Below are positions 23,035 to 31,939 of a stretch of DNA of 64,000 nt, piece by piece. The first letter of the stretch is position 1. Every line of letters begins with the position of its first letter. Below the pieces are notes generated by a model. The model saw only the letters and a program-made list of their open reading frames with translations. It had not been told where the DNA came from and did no database searches. Origin of the DNA: Ligula intestinalis (Eukaryota; Platyhelminthes; Cestoda; Diphyllobothriidea; Diphyllobothriidae); the NCBI GenBank assembly GCA_036362985.1, contig JAYGXS010000007.1, positions 9,779,388 through 9,843,387 on the forward strand, read 5' to 3'. Both the position numbers and the translations under genes were made by a program.

Positions 23035-23502
23035 TCAGTTTACACATGTAGGCCATGTCAGCGTGTTGGTTGAGGGATTGTCGCTTGTTGGGAGGGGCGA
23101 AATCCTATCGCCACCTGGTGTCGGTTTAGGCCATGGAAGTGACAGAGCTTGTGTCAGAGTCTTCTGACAACACAGCACTGGATTTGCTAGCCTTATAGCC
23201 ACTACTTCGGCTGTAGCAAGCATCCGTTGGCGTGGGCCTTTGGAAAAATTGGATGGTGTCCTGTAGTCCACATGAAAGGATTCGTTAGTATCGACTCGAT
23301 GGTTCTTATCGACTAGATGTGCGAGAATAGCACTCGAGATCGATCTAGTTTCGCCTTTACTTAGCCAGGTCGGTATGTACTCACGTACCCTCTTTTCGAG
23401 ACGCCTCGTTGTACGGCCGATGTATCCCGCTCCACAGGAGCAAGTGAAAGAGTCAATGCACATTGATGTGGCCTTCAAAGAGAGTCTGTCTTTTCCTCCC
23501 AA
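23035..23502 (-). pseudogene. PLE family A GIY-YIG endonuclease fragment (A2)
   Basis: 155 codons covering the GIY-YIG domain (SMCIDSFTCSCGAGYIGRTTRR) to the C-terminus ending NTLTWPTCVN. The RT is entirely missing. It is close to A1 and A4, with scattered substitutions. No start codon is meaningful because the copy is 5'-truncated. Confidence 0.8.
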
Positions 23503-23894
23503 TCGTAGGAAGGGAGATTTCGTGTTGAGTCGATACTAACGAAGCCGTTCAGGTGGTCTATAGGATACCATCTAATTTTTTCAAAGGCCTACGCCAACGG
23601 ATGCTTGCTACAGCCGAAGCAGTAGTTATAAGACTAGCAAATCCAGTGCTGTGTTGTCAGAAGACTGTGACAAAACTCTGTCATTTCCATTGCCTAAACT
23701 GACTCCAAGAGGCGATAGTATTTCGCCTCTACCAACAAGCGACAATCCCTCAACCAAAACGCTGACATGGCCTGCATGCCCAAACTGACAAAGTCCGCGT
23801 TGGCCAATCAGTGCCCGTGTTCGATAGTTATTGATGTTTCTACCTATTCAAACTTTAATTGTTATGTACAGCGTTAATTTCCCTTGCAAATGCT

Positions 23895-23932
23895 TGGTCT
23901 GATGAAGAGTTGCTGAAAACAATTGTTTGCCA
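23895..23932 (+). ncRNA. Hammerhead ribozyme of PLE A3, core intact
   Basis: TGGT (helix I), CTGATGA at 23899-23905, AG-AGTTG-CT helix II, GAAA at 23915-23918. A fully self-complementary helix III (AACAA/TTGTT including A15.1-U16.1) follows, then U17 at 23928 and GCCA closing helix I with one G-U pair. All conserved core bases are intact. A helix III with no loop suggests action as a dimer. Confidence 0.8.
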
Positions 23933-23982
23933 TAAACTGACTTCTAATATTAACCATGGGAATATTTGCGAAAATAAAATAA

Positions 23983-24544
23983 CTTTGTGCAGGTCATTGA
24001 ATGAATGTAGTGCATAACATACATAGGGTTACTTCCCATAGCTGTTGCATAACAAACCCAACTAGGCCAACCTTATGCTTCCAGAAAAAGCAAAAGTTAG
24101 CATTTGAAGTCAAGGCAAGCTACTTTAGACTCATCTATTCCGAAATGTGAATTAGGCTGTGTTATACTTAATCAAGATCGAATCTTTGATTTGTTTCGTA
24201 ATGGCCCTCAAGTATGTCTGGCCGACACATAATGATTTAACTACATCGCCGCACAAGACTTTAGCCAAATTAAGTCCTGTTAAGGTCTGCACAAAGACAA
24301 CAGACTTGGGAATACAATGACACTCATTGATTAGAGTTCATCGATCGATAACGGAACTCGCTCGAGCCACTTTGCCTAGAGCTCATTTTCGAGGCCCCGC
24401 TAGTAGTAGCTAGCAGGGAAGACAGAGGAACCGTTCGGCTACTGCATAATTTGTCCGCCGACCAAGTTATGATATAATAATAATGATGCCACCAATATAT
24501 GCGAACATGCGAGTCGCAGGAAGGAACTGAGGAGAAGACGACTC
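23983..24544. other. Intergenic DNA, nothing recognised
   Basis: No coding or repeat signal recognised. Confidence 0.4.
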
Positions 24545-25065
24545 CATCGCTAAGACAATGCTTTTTATTCGCCTAGCGTTTCAAGATCCGTCGCGGATTC
24601 GTCATCAGATACACAGTCAAACAGCAGTAGCAGAAACAGGTAACACATGCACAGGGGTTTGCAATATTTATAGGACAGTCATTGCTGCAAACATGCAGAG
24701 AAAATTGACGTTAATTGCCTTCTTGTGCGTGAATAGTTTGTTGGAGGGCATGCGGGCTCTGACCTGTTGAACGTTCATCACGTGTGGTGGACAGGGGCGT
24801 GATTATTGCTCAGTCATATGGCCCTGTGGTGTTTGCATAGGCCTGTCCGTACCCCAAGTGGTGACTTGCTTTGGTCAAATTGAGTCTCAGCACCGAATAA
24901 GGATTGGGCAAATCGTTGCACTTCTTTATGGATTGGGGGACCATGAACTATGCCTCAAGTAATTCTCGGCTCACCCGATTGTCACCTCTTGCGAGACATT
25001 CGACCTCTGATGACGAATTCGCGACGGATCTCAAAACGTCAGGCTAATAAAAGTCGAGTCGTCTT
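24545..25065. mobile_element. Head-to-head inverted pair of PLE family E 3' ends (E1)
   Basis: The minus arm (24545 to about 24995) carries a hammerhead motif (24572-24611), a 3' UTR and a decayed GIY-YIG C-terminus with RELLEA/ARELLE-like and NPYSVLRL-like segments. The plus arm (about 25000-25065) is only a hammerhead 3' end. Both arms end in 'gtcgtcttct'. In the minus motif the U of the A15.1-U16.1 pair is C. In the plus motif (25004-25043) the G of GAAA is A. Both are probably inactive. Confidence 0.65.
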
Positions 25066-25234
25066 CTTCTCACTAATGATGTAGTTGACAATAGTTCATT
25101 GTTGTTCACTGATCGCTAACGGAATTCAATCTTCCCCTCCGGCTTGGAGCTCATTCTCGAGACCCTGCCAGCAGCCGCACAGGCGCCCAGCGGCCAGTAG
25201 TCTAAGCGGCTAGCATCACCGATAAATGTAAGGA

Positions 25235-25365
25235 AGACTGGAATGGTCCGTTCTGGCTCATTAGCCATCATCAGCAGGTCATACCCAACCCCGAGTAGTG
25301 CTCCGCCCGAGGCTCGAACCCATGACCTTTGAACCGGGAATCTAAATCTCTAAGACGTTGAAGAA
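25235..25365 (-). mobile_element. SINE1-family copy
   Basis: Minus strand: a tRNA-like head with GGGTTCGAGCCTC as box B and the GGTTGGGTATGAC body block. A hammerhead-like block follows at 25236-25280: CTGATGA, a perfect 5-bp helix II (TGGCT/AGCCA), then GAAC in place of GAAA, then CCAGTC. The altered GAAA should abolish cleavage. Confidence 0.65.
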
Positions 25366-25604
25366 TTCCAGCGATCAATACAGGCGAATATTCGAGTTTC
25401 ATGGAACAGTTCAGAAGAAGAAGAAGAAGATAAAAAAGACGCAATCACTTAAACAAGAGGTTTATCGTCATGACATTTCGGATTCCGTCGGGAATCCTTA
25501 TTCATAGGTAATTGTTAACAAATCTGACAGACGGAGTCCAAAACGTCAGGACAATAAACCTCTTGTTCCGCAAATATTCCCATGGTTAATATTAGAAGTC
25601 AGTT

Positions 25605-25646
25605 TTTGGCAAACAATTGTTTTCAGCAACTCTTCATCAGACCAAA
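25605..25646 (-). ncRNA. Hammerhead ribozyme of PLE A4, core and all helices intact
   Basis: Minus strand: TTTGGT, CTGATGA, AG-AGTTG-CT, GAAA, a self-complementary helix III (AACAA/TTGTT), U17, GCCAAA. Helix I has six pairs including one G-U. This is the best-formed family A ribozyme in the window. Confidence 0.85.
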
Positions 25647-25768
25647 TATTTGCAAGGGAAATTGACGCTGTACATAACAATAAAATGTTGAATAGGTAGA
25701 AAAATCAATAACTATCTAACACGGGCACTGATTGGCTAACGCGGACTATGTCAGTTTACACATGTAGG

Positions 25769-26900
25769 TCATGTCAGCGTGTTGGTTGAGGGATTGTTGC
25801 TTGTTGGGAGAGGCGAAATCCTTTCGCCACCTGGTGTCGGTTTAGGCCATGGAAGTGACAGAGCTTGTGTCAGAGTCTTCTGAAAACACAGCACTGGATT
25901 TGCTAGCCTTATAGCCACTGCTTCGGCTGTAGCAAGCATCCGTTGGCGTGGGCCTTTGGAAAAATTGGATGGTATCCTGTAGACCACATGAAAGGATTCG
26001 TTAATATCGACTGGATTGTTCTTATCGACTAGATGTGCGAGAATAGCACTCGAGATCGATCTAGTTTCACCTTTACTTAGCCAGGTCAGTATGTGCTGAC
26101 GTACCCTCTTTTCGAGACGTCTCGTTGTACGGCCGATGTATCCCGCTCCACAGGAGCAAGTGAAAGAGTAAATGCACATTGATGTGGCATTCAAAGGGAG
26201 TCTGTCTTTACCTCCCAATCTTATAAAGGGATAGTTCGTGAAGAGCACCCGTAAGTTCGCCGCTGGGAAAGCGTTTGTGATTGCAGTCCTCAAGCGTCGT
26301 CTGACCAGCTTGCTGGTTGCATTGCCTAAGAAAGGCAGTCTTATGAACACGTCTTTCTTTTCTGCAGTTAAAGTGACAGGCTTCTTGGCGCGTTCACCAA
26401 TATTTCTGCGAACTAACCTTTCCGGGCATCCATTTTCAATTAGTGTATGCTGCAGCTGTTGGAGTTCTGCTTCGACAGTTTCAGGAGAACACATCTGTCG
26501 TATTCTAGCTGCTAATCCTTGGACCAGATTTCATTTTATATTGAGGGGACAAAACTGTGGAAGTTAGTGTATTGTCCTGTCCAGGTTTTCTTTCGGCAAA
26601 CCCTGCGTAGGATAGATCCATCCTCGTGCCTTCGCTGAAGGACTTCAAGGAACGCAATTTCATCGTCCATTTCAGTCTCAGCAGAAAACTTGAGCAATTG
26701 GTGAGCGCTGTTAAACTTCGCGACCAAGGCGTCAATGTCAGTGTTATAGTCAGTCAAACAGAAGATATCATCTACATATTGACCGTAGAATGCAAGGTCA
26801 TTGATGGTGTCCCCTAGACTCGTTTTCTCGATCTTGCCCATGAAGACATTTGCAAGAAACGGTCCAAGGGGTTAGCCCATCGCCACACCATCAATCTGCC
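25769..26900 (-). pseudogene. PLE family A RT C-terminus plus GIY-YIG endonuclease
   Basis: The 5' piece (26536-26900) gives the QLYRQIDGVAMG motif followed by a stop, FMGKIEKT, the catalytic YVDD box (FYGQYVDDIFCL), then RRVCRKKTWTGQYTNFHSFVP. The 3' piece (25769-26494, 241 codons) gives the linker and GIY-YIG domain (CIYSFTCSCGAGYIGRTTRR) to NPSTNTLT. The pieces are one base out of frame where FVP meets NIK, exactly as in copy A1. A stop after VAMG and others confirm it is dead. Confidence 0.8.
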
Positions 26901-26962
26901 TGTATAACTGACCATTGCAGAGAAATTGGACATTTTGTGTGCATCGCGTGTTCCAGTGATCG

Positions 26963-27005
26963 CTTCTTTTCTTCTTCTTCTTCTTCTTCTTCTTCTTCTT
27001 CTTCA
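26963..27005 (+). repeat. (CTT)n microsatellite at family E element tail
   Basis: About 12 CTT units directly following the family E tail sequence 'ttcca.tgatcgc'. Shorter CTT or GAA tracts occur at the same position in E copies near 25413, 27725, 29750, 51200 and 57828, so the trinucleotide tract is part of the element. Confidence 0.8.
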
Positions 27006-27239
27006 TCTGAACTGCTGCCTGGAACGCGTATATTCTCGTCTATTGGCAATCTCTTTGGGCGCGATGCGCTCAGGTCGGCTCGTCGGTGGGAAGCTTTTGC
27101 CATTCGAGAGTCATCTACTTATGTGCAGATTTGATTCGTGCACAGTTGTCTCGACAACCATATGTTACCGAAATGAGTTTCGTACAGGCCTCCGATTAAT
27201 ACAGAGTTGGCGAGACGCAAATAATTTAAGCACGGCAGA

Positions 27240-27612
27240 GATATGATCCGGGTCATCCTTTAAGGCTGTCACGCGAGGCTTAGCAAGTACGGTCAGAGGA
27301 CCGACGAAGAGAAGACAAAGTGATTTGAATTCATGGGCGAGAATGTACACAACTGCTCCAGAAGAGGGTGGCCGAACGAGCCCGCGAACACAAAGCGAAT
27401 CCAGAGGCAGCACTTGCAGTTAAATTCGGCAAGTTTCCTTGTCCAAATTCATCCAAAGATGACAAACTGGTGCACAACCTGTCATCCAAAAAGCTGACGG
27501 AAGAACAAATGCAGGTGTGAAGGCATAAAGCCTCATTCAACACAGCTGATGCCAGACCTGCCGACATGGTTGCTGCTATAGAATCAATTCGGAGCCAAAC
27601 AGAAGCAACTGA
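27240..27612 (+). pseudogene. PLE N-terminal coding remnant (family E)
   Basis: Plus-strand translation around 27461-27612 gives LVHNLSSKKLTEEQMQV-stop-RHKASFNTADARP, then DMVAAIESI and QTEATDE. This matches the segment upstream of RT in the family C element (LVHNLSS...NTADADP at 31940 on). Upstream, 27300-27450 appears coding-like (WARMYTTAPEEG) but is less certain. The frame then passes straight into the hammerhead block, so RT and endonuclease have been deleted. An internal stop shows decay. Confidence 0.7.
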
Positions 27613-27745
27613 TGAAACACCTTATCTGCGCATGTCTCCGACTTATTTACGATTACCTATGACTAAGGATTCCCGAGGGAAGCCGACACTTCGGGACGAC
27701 AAACCTCTTGTTCTAATGATCGCTTCTTCTTCTTCTGAATTCCAG

Positions 27746-29750
27746 CGACGTAGATGTGGTGCACAAATTGCGCACACATTCAGTTCACCCAGAGGTGTCC
27801 AGACATAGTCAGCAGACAGCCCTATCGAGGAACACGAATACACTGTCAGACGTTTGGCTGAGTAGGTGCTCAACCTGGGGCATAGAAACAAAAAAAACAA
27901 GCGTCCACCAGTGAATGGAAGCAGAGTCGGGGTGTCAATTTTAAGCAGCCATTTTCTCATGTCCTAACATGCACAAACTGGCAGCTGTGTCTCGTAATTC
28001 CGGCAAACTCCTCAAAGGCAGTTGGGTCTGGGTTAACCCTGACTGATGCTAGGCCTTGCTACCAGTATTCCATTCTCATTTTTTATGCAAATCTGAGCGT
28101 TCCCTTTCAGTTAGCATTTCGAGAATATGATGAGCAAAGATAGGAACCGGTTTTGCAGGTTACTTGTTCACTGACGTCGTAAATGTTTTAGAAGGTGGTC
28201 ATTTCAGTACTCATTTTGTAAAATTGAAGTTTGACTTGACGAAATCGTAACTTTGAAGAGCTTGCGCATTTACAGAGAGAACCGATCCAAAATATGCGTT
28301 TATATGTGGGCGTTTAGTAATACCACTTACGCCTTCTAACGGGCGAAATACAGGAAACTTAAAAAGCCTGCAATAAATGGTAAATTTGACTGGTAAATAC
28401 GCTGCGAAATAATAAAATTGGCACTTACATATTTATTGATTGCCATTTTACAGGCATTACGTATGAAACTAGCGTCCGAGAACACCCAGAAGGCAGCCCT
28501 TCTTTAAATTTTAGATTTTGTCCTTCAAAAAGGTCAGTAGCCAGATGCAAGTTATTTAATAATGCAGGCACTTTTTCTTTTGTTCGGTGCACAGAGATCA
28601 AGTCCTAACCAAAGGGCAAGCTAAATGTCAGATAGAATCAATATAAAGTTCTCAGTTTTCAGAAAGAAAATATCGTCGGTAGGTTTCTTACATATTGACT
28701 CCAGTAATTAATATTCTCGTCCTGCTTTGTATGATATATGCCTGCTTCATGAATAAAGAGTAGCTAATAGACTTAGTTTCTAGATAAATAAATAAATTTT
28801 ATATTTTAGGACCAGAGGGCCTCACTATTGCCCCGGATGGCTTATTTTTTAAGTTTATTTTGTTAGTCAATATTCATGAAACAAGCGACACGTATCATAC
28901 AAAGCCTCACTATATTATCAGCTCGCCGCATCGTTGTTTCACTGATGCCAGTAAACTAACTTTGGCGTGTCCAAATTCACGAAGAAGCCCAATGTTCTTA
29001 CTTTCAGCAGCTTCGAGACACAAAAACTCGTTTGAACAGACTATAGCATGTTCTGCAATTAGCCGATCAAAACGTAGACTTTCTATTTCATTAAATATCA
29101 ACCAAAATCGTCAAACGCCTTTTCAGTTCAAAAATATTAGTTGAGGAATGTTTTTCTCAAAATTCTTGTACACTCTACCCTAAAGCTTTTTGGTCATGCC
29201 AGGATACTGATATTTGAACGATTGGAGAGACTATACTCCATGAAAAAGTCCCCTATACTTACTATGGATTTTCTCACTGATTTTCTATTCCCCTATAAAT
29301 TTAAATATATCTGCATGAAAACTATGCACAGACATATTATTTTCACGCATTAAGTAGCAAAATAGGTCTTCTTAATGTGTTGCGCTTTTGAAAAGTGTAA
29401 CTTTTGTTTTAGAACGTTCCAATTTAAGACCGAGAAGAGTACAGTCATAAAAATATCTGTCATTGCATCAGTGTTACTCTTAGACTATGCGACGTAGTCT
29501 GCATTGCTTACAAAATTGTGTAGGCTATACATGACGTCTTTTTTCCCACTGTACAGGGATATGCGCGTTGCTTCAAACGGTATATCCACCGAGGGTAAGT
29601 TTAAAGCCCTTAAAAAAGTACACCGATCGATCGAGTCCAACATTATTTGAGCACATGCGAACGCTTAAAAAAAGACATACCATCTTCGAAGACATATTTT
29701 GAAAGAGATGTAAGCCATTTACTCGGACTACAGCAAATAACACATTGAAA
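27746..29750. other. Intergenic DNA, nothing recognised
   Basis: About 2 kb without coding similarity or repeats shared with the rest of the window. Open frames such as 28860-29144 have no recognisable domain. Confidence 0.4.
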
Positions 29751-29860
29751 AACTGAAGAAGATGATACTCGATCGTTGGGGCAATATTTAAATGCGCCTG
29801 ACGTTTCGAGATCCATCACAGATTCATCATCAGAAACATAGTCCAAGAGCAGAGTCAAAT
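29751..29860 (-). mobile_element. PLE family E 3'-end fragment (E3)
   Basis: A minus-strand fragment containing the family E hammerhead (29797-29836), the AGGC...AAAT tail and a 'cttcttcag' end. No coding part remains. Confidence 0.65.
29797..29836 (-). ncRNA. Hammerhead ribozyme of PLE E3, core intact
   Basis: Minus strand: TTT (helix I), CTGATGA, one unpaired T, an imperfect helix II (AATC/GGAT part), GAAACGTC in which A15.1-C15.2 pairs G16.2-U16.1 without a loop, C17, then AGG. The loop-free 2-bp helix III is the type known from PLE-linked variant hammerheads that cleave as dimers. Helix I relies on G-U pairs. Confidence 0.65.
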
Positions 29861-30104
29861 TTTTTTCTTCAAACAATATTTCAGTCATTAAAGGCCTCGA
29901 AACCTCATCAGAATACTTCTTAATACTTTCGCGGTTATTTAACCCGGCTGTGATTTGTATAGGCAGTCGGAGGGATACTCATCCAAAAACCTGCATCTGG
30001 ACGTGACTCAAATCTCTTGGGCTCATAATTATAACTTCACTGAGGTAGAGTAGATGTTTTAACTCATGCAAAATACCGATACATACGGATAGAATATCTT
30101 TGAT

Positions 30105-30571
30105 GTAGATGTACTGTTGAACTTCAAATGGAATATAGAACGGTGTTTGACGCCAAGGGCGAGGAAGATTTGCTCGACTGATGGCACTGAAGAAAAGCGT
30201 AAGATTGTTGAAGAGATTTTTCGACAAAATGGGTATCTTATCGATTTATATTTAAAAACATGACTTAAAGGCCGTCAAAGCCCTCAGTATTAACAGTGGA
30301 GAAGAAACGAATCTTCATCAGGTCCCCTTTTAAGGAGACGGACCAAGCAAACTTATAAGGAGGCGCCTAAGTCAAGACGTATCAACAACCTTCCCAGCAG
30401 CCAACGTCCATGTATTGTTCTCAACTACGTCCATCCTTTACGGAGAGATCAAGGATAAACCGCCAGCTCAGACAACTTCTATGTGCATATATTAATTTAC
30501 CTGTTCCTGTGGGGCAGGATATATTGGTCGCACGAGCCGGTGCTTCTCCAAAAGAGTAAAGGAACGCATAC
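30105..30571 (+). mobile_element. PLE family B fragment (B2), left part
   Basis: Plus-strand remnant of the linker and start of the GIY-YIG domain. Translation pieces include VEEIFRQNGY, TFPAANVHVLFS and the CIY-stop-FTCSCGAGYIGRTSRC region near 30485-30545. It is interrupted at about 30571 by the family C inverted pair and continues at 34212. It carries stops and frameshifts. Confidence 0.75.
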
Positions 30572-30655
30572 ATATAGAGGCAAAGGTTCGCATTCGAGGA
30601 ACGTGCATAGATTGAGAAGAAGCAGGTTCGATCACGGAAATCGGAGTTGTACTTG

Positions 30656-30695
30656 TCTGAGCTTTCGAACTCCTGCTGGAGTCCATCGTCAGAGA
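30656..30695 (-). ncRNA. Hammerhead ribozyme of PLE C, left arm, core intact
   Basis: Mirror image of the right-arm ribozyme at 34124-34163: TCT, CTGACGA, unpaired T, a 7-bp helix II with AGCA loop, GAAAGCTC, AGA. It faces outward at the left end of the inverted pair. Confidence 0.8.
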
Positions 30696-30909
30696 TAAAA
30701 CCATCAACGAAAGCAAGCAACATTTATAGGGGTAAGGGACCAATTAACCGTCAACACAAGCAGTCAAAATTAATAGGGGTGGGGGTTAATTAACCGTCAA
30801 AGGAAGCAAGCAACATATAAAGGGGGGGGCAATTAACTGTTAACGAGAGCAAGCAAAATGTAAAGGGAGAGAGATCAATTATCCGTCATAGGGGCGGGGG
30901 GGGAGTAAG

Positions 30910-31935
30910 TTAGCTGGGAGGGAGGGAGGCACAGGACCACCAGTGCCATGAGCTCGGGGGATACCCGCGCAGGGCAACATATGAAGGCGCCAGCTCGATG
31001 CATTGGTTAACTGAGTTGTTATCCGATGCCCATGCTTCAATCAGCTCTGGGCCCGTCTTGCTGCTTGCGTGGGCAATTATCCTCGCAGCTGCGAAGTTGA
31101 ACTTGTGACCCGCCCTGTAGGTGTGGGCGGCCACTTGCGAAGATTCATCACCCCGTTGATTAGCCGACTTGTGTTCCTGTATGCGCAAACCCAACATGCG
31201 TCCAGTTTGTCCCGTGTAATTTACAGGGCAGTTTAGACATTGTATGCGATACACCAAACCCGATTGTTCACTGAGATTTAGCCGATCTTTGATCCTCATG
31301 ACCCGGCAGCGCATCGTAGACTTGGAACGATGCACAATTCCAACGCCTAGTCCTGCGGCAATACGTTCGGTTGCTTTCGACACGTCCTTGATATATGGCA
31401 GCGCATACCAAATCGTGGGAGGTGGTTCTGTTTGGGTCCTCGGAGGGCGGGGGCGTAAGCATCGGTTTATGAAGGCTTTAGGATAGCCGTTCTGCATAAA
31501 CTGTTCGCGCAGATGTCGAGCCGCACGTGCTCTTCCTTCCGGGTTGCTGCAGTGTGTCTGGATTCTTTTAAACAGCGTTCTCACACAGCTTCGTTTGTGA
31601 GCCATCGGATGATTGCTGTGAAACCTCAGAAGCTGTCGGGTGTTTGTCGCCTTTCTGTAGGCCCTCGTTTCTATTGTGCCGTTGAGAGTTCACATGACAA
31701 GCACGTCGAGGAATGGTAGCTGCTGATTCTTTTCTTCTTCCCGCGTGAATTGCATATCTGGGTAGATCGAGTTGAGGAGATCATGGAAGCTCTGCAGCGT
31801 GTTCTTTTTGACGATAACGAGCGTGTCGTCAACGTAACGGCGCCAAAAGATCGGGGGCTGTTGGGTGAAGGCAATCTTTTCCAGCTCATGCAGGACCAAT
31901 TCTGCTATTAGATCGGAAATTGGCGAACCCATTGG
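30910..31935 (-). pseudogene. PLE family C RT tail plus GIY-YIG endonuclease (left arm)
   Basis: 31690-31932 gives MGSPISDLIAELVL, the catalytic WRRYVDDTLVIV and LPFLDVLVM, then a TGA stop (31690-31692). 30910-31605 (231 codons) gives the linker, then RIQCLNCPVNYTGQTGRMLGLR. This GIY-YIG subtype has a CxxC-like pair (QCLNCP), and NSVNQCIEL with YVALRGYPPSSW lies near the C-terminus. The same TGA interrupts the right arm. The 5' truncation lies at RT motif B. Confidence 0.85.
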
Positions 31936-31939
31936 TACA

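Larger units (their letters stand above)
22864..23982. mobile_element. Head-to-head inverted pair of PLE family A (A2 minus, A3 plus) with 12-bp flanking repeats
   Basis: A2 runs on the minus strand from about 23525 down to 22878, and A3 on the plus strand from about 23526 to 23970. Both are 5'-truncated inside the GIY-YIG region and are joined 5' end to 5' end. Their 3' ends, each with a hammerhead motif, face outward. AAAATAAAATAA flanks the pair at 22864-22875 and 23971-23982. This fits a target-site duplication around the whole unit, though the repeat is low in complexity. Confidence 0.8.
25568..26944 (-). mobile_element. PLE family A, copy A4, nested in family E element
   Basis: 1.38 kb, minus strand, truncated within RT at about 26944. 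TGTTCC occurs at both junctions (before 25570 and ending 26954). The E sequence interrupted here is contiguous in relatives at 27703 and 57810, so the insertion site is well defined and the six bases look like a target-site duplication. It ends in an intact hammerhead. Confidence 0.8.
25410..27745 (+). mobile_element. Internally deleted PLE family E (E2), inverted 5' end, with PLE A4 nested inside
   Basis: From left: a minus-strand E 3' end (25410-25515); a plus-strand E segment with hammerhead remnant (25525-25567); the nested A4 copy (25568-26944); the continuation of E with a (CTT)n tract; a PLE N-terminal coding remnant (27240-27612); and a second E 3' end with a hammerhead-like block (27645-27705) and a CTT tract. 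Apart from A4, this reads as pLTR - ORF start - deletion - pLTR. RT and endonuclease domains are missing, so it is non-autonomous. Confidence 0.6.

Noticed and set aside
26926..27246. Leu-rich or Glu-rich open frames
   Set aside because: Translations of the (CTT)n microsatellite; the homopolymeric residues are a by-product of the repeat.
30483..30743. Three overlapping open frames around the left end of the family C pair
   Set aside because: They cross the B2/C junction and the ribozyme region, so they are chance frames.
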